Origin: an uncultured bacterium
GTDB taxonomy: Bacteria; Patescibacteriota; Minisyncoccia; Moranbacterales; GWC2-37-73
Assembly: GCA_903885965.1 (NCBI GenBank)
Contig: CAISKQ010000024.1
Span: 1 to 56,969 of the forward strand
Length of the DNA: 56,969 bases
Direction: 5' to 3'
Made by a program: the position numbers and the translations under genes. Each line of letters opens with the position of its first letter. Positions within the stretch are counted from its first letter, which is position 1. The notes beneath the pieces are model-generated. The model was not told the origin of the DNA. It did no database searches and saw only the letters and a list, made by a program, of their open reading frames with translations. This document shows, piece by piece, positions 17,958 to 26,260 of this stretch.

Positions 17958-18179
17958 CTATTGATTTTGGAAGACAACCATTGCAATAGCAAGTCCAATA
18001 AAGCAAACACCCAAGAAAATAGATGAAAAAAATAAAAATTTTTCAACACCTCGTTTAGTGTAATATCCGCCAAAATCTCCGCCAAAAGCTGCACTAAGAC
18101 CACTTCCACGGTTTTGAAGCAAAATAGAAACAACCAACAAAAGTGACACGACAATTTGCGCAATAGTGATAAATTTCAT
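17958..18179 (-). CDS. secG: Protein translocase subunit SecG
   Basis: Starting from the ATG at 18179, this 73-residue protein has the two-helix SecG layout: a first helix (IAQIVVSLLLVVSILLQ), the conserved loop GSGLSAAFGG, then KRGVEKFLFFSSIF leading into a second helix. SecG assists SecYEG during protein export across the cytoplasmic membrane. An in-frame ATG at 18236 overlaps the promoter region and is unlikely. The solute-binding protein gene follows in the same frame after the TAG stop, with no overlap. Confidence 0.92.
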   Translation of the reverse strand: MKFITIAQIVVSLLLVVSILLQNRGSGLSAAFGGDFGGYYTKRGVEKFLFFSSIFLGVCFIGLAIAMVVFQNQ

Positions 18180-18226
18180 AAAAGTATATTTTAATGCATT
18201 TAATATTTGCAGTCTGTTCAGGTTTA

Positions 18227-18255
18227 AATTTATCAAAAAATGTCGCCTGCGTCAA
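18227..18255 (-). promoter_or_regulatory. Promoter of the secG - SBP - isomerase operon
   Basis: On the minus strand TTGACG, a 17-bp spacer and TAAATT with an extended -10 (TGA before it) lie ~50 bp upstream of the secG start. Confidence 0.6.
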
Positions 18256-18332
18256 GGAACATTCAAGTTTTACGGCTTTAAATAGGCATTTTTTGTTTTT
18301 TGCAAAACCACACGGCGCATTAATATAGAAAA

Positions 18333-19283
18333 TTAGCTATTAATTCCCAGCTGCTCTATTCTTTCTTTAAATTTCTCAAAAATAACCGGTCCATGCGGCA
18401 CTGGCAGAAAAACCAGCGCATCATCTTCTGCATATACTAAACTTCCCTCCTGGTGCGTTTTTGGATTTTCAAAAATCCGCTTCTTTTCCACTTTTCTCAA
18501 GCATCTTTCCAGCCAAGCACTCCCAAGCAAAAATTCTCCAACAGCTCGAATATTTCTTGAAAATAAATCATCCGCCATAACATCCATCTGAGGAATTTCC
18601 TGCAAATCATAAGTTGGTTTCATTTTCCTAATCCATTGATTTTTAATCTGAAAGCGACGATAAACCTCTTCGCCAAAAAGTGGAATCAGAAACATATATT
18701 CATTAGCTGAAAACAAGTCCTTAGTCATCACTTCCAATGATGCCTCAGTCAAAAAATAATTCAGGCAAACTCGATTGATGATCTTTTTGCCATATCTTCG
18801 CTTCCCAATCAACTGCGTGAGAATTGTTACCAATGTCCTGCCAGTCCAAACATGCCCAGCTGCCGTGACTATCAGCAAGTCCCAATCACTTTTCTGATGG
18901 GCGTTTTTCATCGCCAAGCCGCCAGTAACCCCAATCATCCTAACAAAAGGAACATATTTAAACCAATAAACAACCCTAATAAGGCGCTTCAACTTATTAG
19001 CTGAAATTTTTTGATTCTTGATTCTGGTATCAATTAGCTCACTTCTGCCCTTGAGAAAGTAGAAACCCTTGGAACTTTCCAAATACTTCGAAAAAACATC
19101 CCCTTGAAGCTGCTTTATGATGTCACTTAGCTTAATGATTACCAATTTGTCAGGACTAGCAGAGTAATCGGTTCTTGTCAAATATTTCCAAACTTCAAAA
19201 GCCGTCAAAGGATAAAAAAATCCATCATAATAGGCAACCGTAGCTAATATGTATTTCTGCAGTTTTGTGAGATTCCTTTCCAT
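18333..19283 (-). CDS. Nucleotidyltransferase-fold protein of unknown role
   Basis: The product is 316 residues from the ATG at 19283. A helical N-terminal region (~1-95) resembles a winged-helix segment (LTKLQKYILATVAYYDGF). It is followed by the minimal polymerase-beta-like motif GVTGGLAMKNAHQKSDWDLL, where GG and DWD stand for the GS...DxD metal-binding signature. The rest is helical and ends in an acidic/hydrophobic tail. Similar proteins occur in CPR genomes, but substrate and partners are unknown to me. An ATG at 19292 overlaps the predicted -10 box, so I prefer the later one, which would then be leaderless. Confidence 0.65.
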   Translation of the reverse strand: MERNLTKLQKYILATVAYYDGFFYPLTAFEVWKYLTRTDYSASPDKLVIIKLSDIIKQLQGDVFSKYLESSKGFYFLKGRSELIDTRIKNQKISANKLKRLIRVVYWFKYVPFVRMIGVTGGLAMKNAHQKSDWDLLIVTAAGHVWTGRTLVTILTQLIGKRRYGKKIINRVCLNYFLTEASLEVMTKDLFSANEYMFLIPLFGEEVYRRFQIKNQWIRKMKPTYDLQEIPQMDVMADDLFSRNIRAVGEFLLGSAWLERCLRKVEKKRIFENPKTHQEGSLVYAEDDALVFLPVPHGPVIFEKFKERIEQLGINS

Positions 19284-19290
19284 ATTCAGC

Positions 19291-19319
19291 ATTGTATCAA
19301 CGTCGGGCTAGCCTGTCAC
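19291..19319 (-). promoter_or_regulatory. Promoter of the NTase-fold gene (leaderless layout)
   Basis: On the minus strand GTGACA, a 17-bp spacer and TACAAT with an extended -10 (TGA) are followed after 7 nt by the ATG at 19283. This placement argues against the upstream ATG at 19292. Confidence 0.5.
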
Positions 19320-19369
19320 CTTACGTAAGTGCTTTTTCCATGGCATGGTAAAGATTCAATCGGAAACTA

Positions 19370-20410
19370 CTAGATGGTTTCTTTTTCATTTTCACTCTTA
19401 CTCTCAATAATATCCCCCACAAAAACACTGAGCGAAGTTGCAATCGGAATTGCAAGAATTGCCCCAAAAGAACCGCCAAGTTTAGCTCCGATTAGCAAGG
19501 CCAGAATGACTACGATCGGATTAAGACCCACTACTTTTTTCATGACTTGCGGCACAATAACATGACTTTCCAGCTGTTGAATAACAGTCAGCACACAAAG
19601 CACCACCACCCCAGTCATCGGCGAAATCAAAAAACCAATAGCTGAAGCCAACGCCGTTGAGATAATCGGCCCGAGATATGGCACGATTTCCAGGATGCCT
19701 GCCAGCATCGCCAAGATGAGCGCATATGGAACTTTGAAAACTGAAAGGACTGCAAAATCGAGCAGAAAAATGATCAACATCAGCAGCACTTGTCCGCCCA
19801 ACCATTTACCAATTTTACTCTTAATTCGAGTGGTCAGCGAAACAACATAATCATGTTGCGCTGCCGGCGTAATGGAAACTAAAAATTTATTCATCACATC
19901 TTCCCGCACTGACATATAGAAAGTCAGCGCCAACACAACCAAAATTGAAATAAAGAAAGTCATCACACTAACAGTGGTCGAAAAAATACTCCCGGAAGAC
20001 TGAGAGAGTCCGCCAAGGGTGTTGCGCAAAAATTCATGACTATCAAAAGCAAATCCGTACGATTGAGCATATTGCTCAAAACCACTAAAAGTTGCCGTAA
20101 GCTTTTCCGCATAAACAGGAATATTGATTGTAAACTCTTTGAACTGTCCCACTAGTGGAGGAACGATAATTGAAAACAGCAGACCAATTAAGGAAAAAAG
20201 CAACACATAAATAATGGAAATAGCAAAAGATCTTGGAATTTTCTTTCGACCCATCCAATCAATGACCGGATCAAACGTGGCTGCCAAAATTATTGACAAA
20301 AAGAAAAGCGCCATCACGTCCCTGACTAAATACAAAAACCAAAGTCCCAGCAAAATTGCGACTGTTTTGACTATAACACTAGTAGAAATATCAATTTGTC
20401 TTTTGTTCAT
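19370..20410 (-). CDS. AI-2E family (PerM/YdiK-like) membrane protein
   Basis: From the ATG at 20410 (MNKRQIDIS) the protein has 346 residues with about eight membrane helices. It shows the family layout: an N-terminal pair of helices (VKTVAILLGLWFLYLV, DVMALFFLSIILAATFDPVIDWM), a middle amphipathic domain, then the glycine-rich C-terminal helices (ILEIVPYLGPIISTA, GLNPIVVILALLIGAKLGGSFGAILAIP). Members are linked to export of small molecules or ion exchange, and the specific substrate is unknown. The ATG at 20464 would add 18 residues and is less likely. The gene stands alone. Confidence 0.87.
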   Translation of the reverse strand: MNKRQIDISTSVIVKTVAILLGLWFLYLVRDVMALFFLSIILAATFDPVIDWMGRKKIPRSFAISIIYVLLFSLIGLLFSIIVPPLVGQFKEFTINIPVYAEKLTATFSGFEQYAQSYGFAFDSHEFLRNTLGGLSQSSGSIFSTTVSVMTFFISILVVLALTFYMSVREDVMNKFLVSITPAAQHDYVVSLTTRIKSKIGKWLGGQVLLMLIIFLLDFAVLSVFKVPYALILAMLAGILEIVPYLGPIISTALASAIGFLISPMTGVVVLCVLTVIQQLESHVIVPQVMKKVVGLNPIVVILALLIGAKLGGSFGAILAIPIATSLSVFVGDIIESKSENEKETI

Positions 20411-20470
20411 AGAAATCAAATAGTTTTCAATAATCAATTTTCCATAAGCATATGGATTCACCAAAATTGA

Positions 20471-20544
20471 GCGAGCATACTTTTTATTTTTTCACTTAAA
20501 ATCAGCAGATTTTACTGGGATAAAAATAAAAAGGTATGCGAGCG
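20471..20544. repeat. Imperfect palindrome between the AI-2E and M16 genes
   Basis: GCATACTTTTTATTTTT faces AAAAATAAAAAGGTATGC with a single bulged base, and AAAATC-AGC-AGATTTT sits in the centre. The stem is long but AT-rich and has no clear T run at its end, so it is not a standard terminator. Confidence 0.5.
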
Positions 20545-20566
20545 ATTTAGCAGCAGACAAGAAAGA

Positions 20567-21841
20567 TTAAAACTTCATCAAGTCAGAAATCTTTTTAATA
20601 TTTTTATGAGGCCCCACAATTGCTAGATTTAATTTTTCTTTTTGGAAGATATCTTTAGCAACTCGCAAGATATCAGCTGCTGTCACCGCGTCAATTTTAG
20701 CAAAAACTTCTTCAGGTAACATAATTTTTTCATTGTGCATTTCTTGATCAATGAAAAACATTGCCACGTCATCCGAAGCCTCAAAACCCATCACCGAACG
20801 TCCGCGAATATAATCTTTAGCTTTTTGCAATTCCTTTTCAGAAACTTTCTGGGTGGCAATTTTTTTGTATTCATTCAAAATAACTTCGATAGCTTGTCCG
20901 AGATTCTTGTGCTCAATGCCAGCTTGCGTTCCAATGTAGCCACAGTCCTGATAAGTGTCCACACTGGTGTGCACAAAATATGCCAAACCTCTGCGCTCAC
21001 GAACCTCAATAAAAAGCCGACTACTCATGTTGCCACCCAGAATCACCGACAGCAAAGAAAGTGCCCAACGGTCTTTGTGATTTTGCTGATAAGCGCGGGA
21101 CCCCAAAATGAAATGCGTTTGATCAGTTTTCTTGAATTTAATATGGACGCCAGGAAAAAGCTGTTTATCAGAAACTTTTTTAAATTTAGCCTCGGAGCCT
21201 TCTTCAAATGAATCAAATTGCTTTTGAATTTGTTTGATAATTTCTTTTTCCACAAATTTACCAGAAACACAAATGACTGTTTCGTTGGCAACATAATATT
21301 TTTTCATGTAAGCGGCAAAATCCTTACGAGAAACACTCTTGATTATTTCCTTGTATCCGACAATATTCCTACCCATTTGGTGCTCGCCATAAAGAAGTTT
21401 TTCAAATTCCTCTCCAACGCTACGCCGAGGATCATCTTCATACATGCTAAGCTCTTGCAAAATCGGACCGCGCTCACGATCAATTTCCACTTGCTCTAAT
21501 TTTGAATTAAGAAAAATATCCGCAATCACATCAAAAGCCCTATCCACATGCCTGCCATCAACTTTCGCATAATAAGCAGTTTTATCCTTGGCCGTGAAAG
21601 CATTAAATTCTCCCCCAATGCCATCGAGCTCTTCTGAAATAGATTGAGCTGTTGGACGCTTACTTGTGCCTTTAAAAAGCATATGTTCAACGAAATGTGA
21701 AAGCCCTGCTTGCTTTTCGGTTTCGTAGCGCGAACCAACGCCAACCATTACCATTACTGTAGCTGTCTGAGTTCCCTCCATGGGCACAGTCAAAATTCGC
21801 AGTCCGTTTTTGAGAGTTGTTTTTTTATAGTTCATAGACAT
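20567..21841 (-). CDS. M16 family zinc metallopeptidase
   Basis: This 424-residue protein has the inverted zinc motif HFVEH at 49-53 (HxxEH) and the third ligand in the downstream ERGPILQELSMYEDD segment. The overall two-domain architecture of processing-peptidase-like M16B enzymes is present (GLSHFVEHMLFKGT, GGEFNAFTAKDKTAYYAKV, GGNMSSRLFIEVRERRGLAY). No signal peptide is seen, so it probably works in the cytoplasm on peptides or leader sequences. It lies 29 bp after the NIF3-like gene and is likely co-transcribed with it. All key residues are present. Confidence 0.92.
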   Translation of the reverse strand: MSMNYKKTTLKNGLRILTVPMEGTQTATVMVMVGVGSRYETEKQAGLSHFVEHMLFKGTSKRPTAQSISEELDGIGGEFNAFTAKDKTAYYAKVDGRHVDRAFDVIADIFLNSKLEQVEIDRERGPILQELSMYEDDPRRSVGEEFEKLLYGEHQMGRNIVGYKEIIKSVSRKDFAAYMKKYYVANETVICVSGKFVEKEIIKQIQKQFDSFEEGSEAKFKKVSDKQLFPGVHIKFKKTDQTHFILGSRAYQQNHKDRWALSLLSVILGGNMSSRLFIEVRERRGLAYFVHTSVDTYQDCGYIGTQAGIEHKNLGQAIEVILNEYKKIATQKVSEKELQKAKDYIRGRSVMGFEASDDVAMFFIDQEMHNEKIMLPEEVFAKIDAVTAADILRVAKDIFQKEKLNLAIVGPHKNIKKISDLMKF

Positions 21842-21870
21842 AAATTTTTAATTTTATAATTTTTAATCTT

Positions 21871-22851
21871 TTACGAGCTTTTTTCTTTTTTAACCCTGCT
21901 AACCCTTATCAATCCCGAGCATGGCACAATTTCGATTCCCTTCCTTTCCAACTCATCCAGAAAAAGATTCATACCGATAGAATCAGAAGAAATGTGTCCT
22001 GCGATTACTACGTTAATGTGCGCTTCCTCTGCCTGTTTGCGAAATTCTTCACTCTGATGCATTGAAATGATTGTGCCAACTCCAGCGTGCTCCAATTTCT
22101 TATACATCTCAGAACTGCCAGAAGTGCCACCAGTAATCTCAACAATGGCTATTTTACCACAACGATTTTCCTCGCTACCCGTGAACAATCTTGGTCCCGC
22201 ACCACGAAGTTCACCTTCTCTGTATTCAGGAATTTTTAATAGAGATTTCAAGATGTCACCTACATATTCAGGCTTATCATCCATGATTTTTTTCTCAATA
22301 AATTTCGCCACCAAGTTATCAGCTGGCGTATGAACATTCATAAAATTCAAACCCAAAAGTCTAGCCGCATCAACTTCCTTAAAATGATTTGAAGCGCTCA
22401 CGCCGCGACTAACTTCGCCAACTCGCACTTTCATTAAGCTTTCTGCAACATTAATCGGTACGCCATATTGGGCATACACATCAGCCTGAAGATGCATCAC
22501 ATCTGAAAGGTCAGCCAAGGCTTTTCCTTCCGGATGATGTCCAATAACCAAATCAATTGGCGTTTTTGGATTGTGATTTGAAAGATACCTAGCCATCATT
22601 AATTCTGAAGTGTCAATATCAATCCCAGCCATGACTCGCTTGATGATTTTGCTGCCCCCGGCAAAATGAATCCGACTATCCAAATATGGATTTGTCATTT
22701 TTTCTGTGTCAAAAAGCACCTTCTCATCCTTGGAAAGTTTTTCATATTTATCTTTTCGTCTTTTTAGCATTTTTTCAATTCTATCCTTCGGACGAAAATC
22801 ATTTTTGATACCGATTTCGATTGCTAATTTATAGATTTCTTGAATATTCAT
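21871..22851 (-). CDS. NIF3-like (DUF34) protein
   Basis: This 326-residue protein shows the NIF3/DUF34 metal-site segments VIGHHPEG (residues ~101-108) and, near the C-terminus, INVVIAGHISSDSIGMNLFLDEL. These supply the histidines and acidic residues of the family's dinuclear metal centre. The family is widespread, has been annotated as GTP cyclohydrolase I type 2, and its real reaction is unsettled. The first ~65 residues form a lysine-rich helical extension (IEKMLKRRKDKYEKLSKDEK) not present in short members. It sits between the U32 peptidase and M16 genes. Confidence 0.8.
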   Translation of the reverse strand: MNIQEIYKLAIEIGIKNDFRPKDRIEKMLKRRKDKYEKLSKDEKVLFDTEKMTNPYLDSRIHFAGGSKIIKRVMAGIDIDTSELMMARYLSNHNPKTPIDLVIGHHPEGKALADLSDVMHLQADVYAQYGVPINVAESLMKVRVGEVSRGVSASNHFKEVDAARLLGLNFMNVHTPADNLVAKFIEKKIMDDKPEYVGDILKSLLKIPEYREGELRGAGPRLFTGSEENRCGKIAIVEITGGTSGSSEMYKKLEHAGVGTIISMHQSEEFRKQAEEAHINVVIAGHISSDSIGMNLFLDELERKGIEIVPCSGLIRVSRVKKEKSS

Positions 22852-22911
22852 AATATTTTCTCTAAAAAAGATTATTGATAAAAAAATTTAATTCTGTATT
22901 TTATATTAATT

Positions 22912-24252
22912 TTAAGCCACCTTTCTTATCAACGAATATGCTTCAATATCTTTCTTATTAATTGTGATGAAATACAAATTTCCATGTCCACCATGCGCTG
23001 AAGCCACTTCTTCATTTTGCTCATTTTTAATGCTCAAAATTTTAATCGGGATATTTTTATCTTTCGCCATAACCTCCACGCTATCTTTTGCGTAAAGTGC
23101 GTTATGCACCTTTACCTTCAAGATTTTGCCATCTACACTGATAATTTCACCTACTGATTGAGAATTCTTACCAGCCATCCCACCTTCAAAATTATGCTCG
23201 GGTTCATCCCCAAGTAAAAATCCTTTGGTATAGCCACGATTGACTGTTTTGTTGAGCTCATCATTGGCCCATTTTTGAATTTTTCTCAGCTGCGGAGCTG
23301 TTTTTTGAGCTTCGATCGCATCCAGAACCTGCCGATAGGCCCGCACCACCCCGGAGACATAAAAAGCGCTCTTATTGCGACCCTCAATTTTAAAGGAGGT
23401 CACGCCTGCGTTTTTGAGCTCTTGCAAATGTGAAAGCAAATTTAAATCTTTGCTATTAAAAAAATATGTTCCGTGTGAGTCCTCCTCTAAAATCATCGGT
23501 CGCCCACTTTGCACTTCCGTAATTTCCATGGTTTTATATTCCCCACAATCACACCCAGCAGAATCCAGCTTTTTGATTTCGGATTTTAGATTTTTTTTGG
23601 AAATTGAGTCATTGGGATTTAATTGGAAATTAGTTTTATATCCCCATCTGCAAGGCTGCGTGCAATCACCTAAGTTAGCACTCTTGTTATTCATCCATTT
23701 ACTCAAAATGCAGCGTCCTGAATAACTCATACACATTGCGCCATGCACAAAATATTCCAATTCTAATTTTGGAACTCTTTTCTTGATTTCAGCAATGTCT
23801 TCAAGTGTAACTTCACGTGCCAGCACAACTCGCTCAACGCCTTGTTGATACCAGAATTTAGCTGCCTGCCAGTTGGTTGTATTTGCTTGAGTACTCAAAT
23901 GAATTGGCATTTTCGGCAAATGTTTTCGCACCAACATTATAATTCCCGGATCAGAAACAATCAATGCGTCCACTGAAATTGTTTTCAAAAATTTCAAATG
24001 CTTTTCAATTATTGGCAAATGATAAGTATGGGCATAGATGTTCAGCGTTACATAAATCTTTTTTCCCCTGGCGTGCGCAAACTCGCAGGCATCCTTTAAA
24101 TCATTTTCAGAAAAAGCATTAATGCGGGCTCGCATTGAAACACTTGGCAGCCCGCAATAAACCGCATCCGCTCCATAGGCAATGGCGTATTTAAGCTTTT
24201 CTAGGCTGCCCGCAGGTGCCAAAAGTTCAATTTTTTGATTTTTCTTAGTCAT
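22912..24252 (-). CDS. U32 family peptidase / tRNA hydroxylation protein TrhP-like
   Basis: This 446-residue protein begins with the family hallmark LLAPAGSLEKLKYAIAYGAD and carries the U32 core, including FVHGAMCMSYSGRC. A cysteine set is visible at Cys173, Cys180 and in GDCTQPCRWGYK, with an additional CDCG, consistent with the iron-sulfur or metal site of the family. U32 proteins of this type (YegQ/TrhP, RlhA) act in hydroxylation of tRNA or rRNA bases; older annotations call them collagenase-like. The start is supported by an AAAGGA ribosome-binding site 5-6 nt upstream, one of the few clear Shine-Dalgarno sites in the window. Confidence 0.88.
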   Translation of the reverse strand: MTKKNQKIELLAPAGSLEKLKYAIAYGADAVYCGLPSVSMRARINAFSENDLKDACEFAHARGKKIYVTLNIYAHTYHLPIIEKHLKFLKTISVDALIVSDPGIIMLVRKHLPKMPIHLSTQANTTNWQAAKFWYQQGVERVVLAREVTLEDIAEIKKRVPKLELEYFVHGAMCMSYSGRCILSKWMNNKSANLGDCTQPCRWGYKTNFQLNPNDSISKKNLKSEIKKLDSAGCDCGEYKTMEITEVQSGRPMILEEDSHGTYFFNSKDLNLLSHLQELKNAGVTSFKIEGRNKSAFYVSGVVRAYRQVLDAIEAQKTAPQLRKIQKWANDELNKTVNRGYTKGFLLGDEPEHNFEGGMAGKNSQSVGEIISVDGKILKVKVHNALYAKDSVEVMAKDKNIPIKILSIKNEQNEEVASAHGGHGNLYFITINKKDIEAYSLIRKVA

Positions 24253-24322
24253 ATATTCCTTTCCTTATGCATAGTGTACCCTACGCCTTTTTGGAGATTT
24301 GGTCAATTAACAATGTAACAAT

Positions 24323-24760
24323 TTAACAATTTTGCATTTTATCAAGCCAACCCTGAAGAATGATCCTTGCTGCTTCTTGGTCATCAAACTCGGCTATGTT
24401 TTTGCCGCCTCGCATTTTAATATTTGCATGCGCCATTTTAGTTGAAAACATTTCATCAAAAAATTCAACCGAAATTCCTAATTTTTTTTCAATTTCTTTT
24501 CCAAAATTTATTTTTTCTTCTCCGCCCTTCACATCTTTATCATGCCGAGTGATACCAATAATAATCTTTGAAATATTTTCCCGCTTAATAATTTCTTTTA
24601 ATTTTGCCTGAAATTCTTGGTCATTTTTCAGCACCCCGAAAGCAAAGGCAATTCTTGTCTCGCCGTCTGCAATCGCCACTCCAATCTTTGATTTGCCAAA
24701 ATCTAAGCCCAAAAAAGAGCCAGGATTAGCCATATTCTCCCTATCATTTGACTTAACCAT
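24323..24760 (-). CDS. ruvX: RuvX/YqgF family RNase H-fold protein
   Basis: Of 145 residues, the core begins FLGLDFGKSKIGVAIADG, with the first catalytic aspartate in the LDFG motif of the RNase H fold. The final acidic motif appears in EFDDQEAARIILQGWL. The family acts in pre-16S rRNA 5' processing and was earlier described as a Holliday junction resolvase. The start may be the ATG at 24760 or that at 24733 (MANPGSF), which begins closer to the conserved core. It is divergent from the plus-strand small membrane gene, and a TATACT box on the minus strand at about 24796-24801 is a candidate promoter. Confidence 0.9.
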   Translation of the reverse strand: MVKSNDRENMANPGSFLGLDFGKSKIGVAIADGETRIAFAFGVLKNDQEFQAKLKEIIKRENISKIIIGITRHDKDVKGGEEKINFGKEIEKKLGISVEFFDEMFSTKMAHANIKMRGGKNIAEFDDQEAARIILQGWLDKMQNC

Positions 24761-24850
24761 AATTTTGTATTATCATTGTAAATTGTTATACAAAGTATAG
24801 CATATTTTTCCAAAATATTTCCAACAATGTTGTTTTAAAAAAAAGAAAAA

Positions 24851-25084
24851 ATGAAAAAAATAAGGATGCTTCCTTTAGCATTGACAGCGCTACTACTTCT
24901 ACTGTCAACTACCTATACCATATTTAGTGGTTATCTACCGACAGTGCATTTAACTCGATCAATTAGCACTATTGGGCCATTTTTATGGACAATCTCAATC
25001 TTTTCTTTCTTTTGCTCTATGAGAGTACTTACTGATAGCGATAAACTAAAAGTACAACTCTCAAAAACGGAAGAAATCTACTGA
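24851..25084 (+). CDS. Small two-helix membrane protein, unknown
   Basis: This 77-residue plus-strand gene is one of the few against the main direction. It has a basic start (MKKIRM), a first hydrophobic helix (LPLALTALLLLLSTTYTIF), a short loop, a second helix (IGPFLWTISIFSFFCSM) and a charged C-terminus. It is followed by its own hairpin and a strong terminator, which supports real expression. The A/G-rich AAAAAAGAAAAA before the ATG may serve as a weak ribosome-binding region. I do not recognise a family. Confidence 0.55.
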   Translation: MKKIRMLPLALTALLLLLSTTYTIFSGYLPTVHLTRSISTIGPFLWTISIFSFFCSMRVLTDSDKLKVQLSKTEEIY

Positions 25085-25096
25085 AATTTGAATCTA

Positions 25097-25136
25097 AGTC
25101 ACGAAGTAGGTGATACGAATCACATGTTTCGTGACT
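25097..25136 (+). other. 3' UTR hairpin after the small membrane gene
   Basis: AGTCACGAA (25097-25105) and TTCGTGACT (25128-25136) pair perfectly around a 22-base loop, between the stop codon and the terminator of the same transcript. Confidence 0.5.
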
Positions 25137-25152
25137 CTTGGATTTTAAAAAT

Positions 25153-25191
25153 GCCCCCTTTCCAAAAATGGAAATTGTGGGGCCTTTTTTT
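25153..25191 (+). terminator. Intrinsic terminator of the small membrane gene
   Basis: GCCCC pairs with GGGGC, an inner TTCC pairs with GGAA, and a run of seven T follows. This is the expected end of the plus-strand transcript from 24851. Confidence 0.75.
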
Positions 25192-25305
25192 ATTTATAAT
25201 AGCTGTACTAACTATTATAAAAATTGATTGAAAATTTTAGCAACTATCTAAAAATCGCAAACCCAAGCAGAAATAAAAACCGGATCAAGCGTAATCTGTG
25301 ACTCT

Positions 25306-25460
25306 AATTTTTACGAGCTTGTTTTCTTTTTAGGCTGTACGAGCGACAGCGAGTCTAAGCATTTGGCCATAGTTTCGGGCTAAATACGAGCTCTAAAAAG
25401 AAAATAAGTAAAGTAAAAATTTCTCACTTAATTCGCGAAAGTCATAATTTACGTATGACC
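25306..25460. repeat. Dispersed ~160-bp inverted-repeat element, copy 2
   Basis: This element shares ordered blocks with 3505-3663. Here the arms match better: 25309-25333 (TTTTTACGAGCTTGTTTTC...) faces 25392-25418 (...GAAAATAAGTAAAGTAAAAA), leaving a ~60-base centre with the shared GAGCGACAGCGA. It begins 9 bp after the map stop codon. The remaining bases between the terminator at 25191 and this element hold only a short ATAATAG/CTATTAT hairpin. Confidence 0.6.
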
Positions 25461-25468
25461 ACAAAAAC

Positions 25469-26233
25469 TTAAGCAGTGAGGATTTCAACCCCGTTTTTTG
25501 TAATTAAAATTGTATTTTCATAGTGTGCACTAAGCAATCCGTCTGCAGTTTCAAAAACCCAACCATCCTTGCCAAGGACAGTCTTAAATGTTCCAGTGTT
25601 CACCATGGGTTCTAGTGCCAGCGTCATGCCAGCCTTAAGCTTAAAATCGCGAAAACCTTTTTCAAAATAATTCGGAACTTGCGGCTCCTCATGAAGATTT
25701 TTTCCAATGCCATGTCCAACCAAATTTTTCACCACAGAAAAACCAGCATTTATGGCAGTTTTCTCAGCAGCCTTGGAGTAGTCGCTAAGCATAGCGCCAT
25801 CCTTTAATTCTTTAATTCCCTTCCAGAAAGCTTGCTGCGTAACCTCGATCAATTTTTTTGCCTGCGGTGAAACCTCCCCGACCGCAAAGGTTCGAGCCAT
25901 ATCAGAAAAAAATCCATCTATCTCTAAGCCCATATCAACTTTAAAAATATCACCCTCCTTAAGAATGCGTTTAAAATTTGGAATTCCATGCACAATTTCA
26001 TTATTTATCGAAGCACAAATAGTCGCTGGAAATGGATTCTTTCCCCCGCCATAACCCTTAAAAGCTGGTCTTCCACCACGCTCCAAAATAAGTTTTTCTG
26101 CCAATTCATCTAATTGCAAAGTTGTCGCGCCAGGTCTGACCTCTTTTTCAAGGCACCTCATAACTTGAGCCAACTTCTTTCCAGCCAGTCGCATGATACT
26201 TACTTCTGATTCAGTTTTAATATGAATAGACAT
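25469..26233 (-). CDS. map: Methionine aminopeptidase type I
   Basis: The enzyme (254 residues) removes the N-terminal methionine from new proteins. The metal ligands are all recognisable: the two Asp in VDMGLEIDGFFSDMART, His in GHGIGKNLHEEP, Glu in LALEPMVNTG, and the last Glu in HYENTILIT. The active-site histidine region ICASINNEIVHGIPN is present. It is the last gene of the secY-adk-map tail. The genes that often follow (infA, rpmJ, rpsM, rpsK, rpsD, rpoA, rplQ) are not here; a dispersed repeat element follows instead. Confidence 0.96.
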   Translation of the reverse strand: MSIHIKTESEVSIMRLAGKKLAQVMRCLEKEVRPGATTLQLDELAEKLILERGGRPAFKGYGGGKNPFPATICASINNEIVHGIPNFKRILKEGDIFKVDMGLEIDGFFSDMARTFAVGEVSPQAKKLIEVTQQAFWKGIKELKDGAMLSDYSKAAEKTAINAGFSVVKNLVGHGIGKNLHEEPQVPNYFEKGFRDFKLKAGMTLALEPMVNTGTFKTVLGKDGWVFETADGLLSAHYENTILITKNGVEILTA

Positions 26234-26260
26234 AACGTATAACTGCTAATTTTACTCAAA

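Noticed and set aside
17864-18179. Read-through of the secG TAG to fuse SecG with the solute-binding protein
   Set aside because: The frames match by chance, both proteins are complete families, and a SecG-SBP fusion makes no topological sense.
25197-25220. ATAATAG/CTATTAT hairpin as a second terminator
   Set aside because: The stem is weak and no T run follows; the GC-rich terminator just before it is sufficient.
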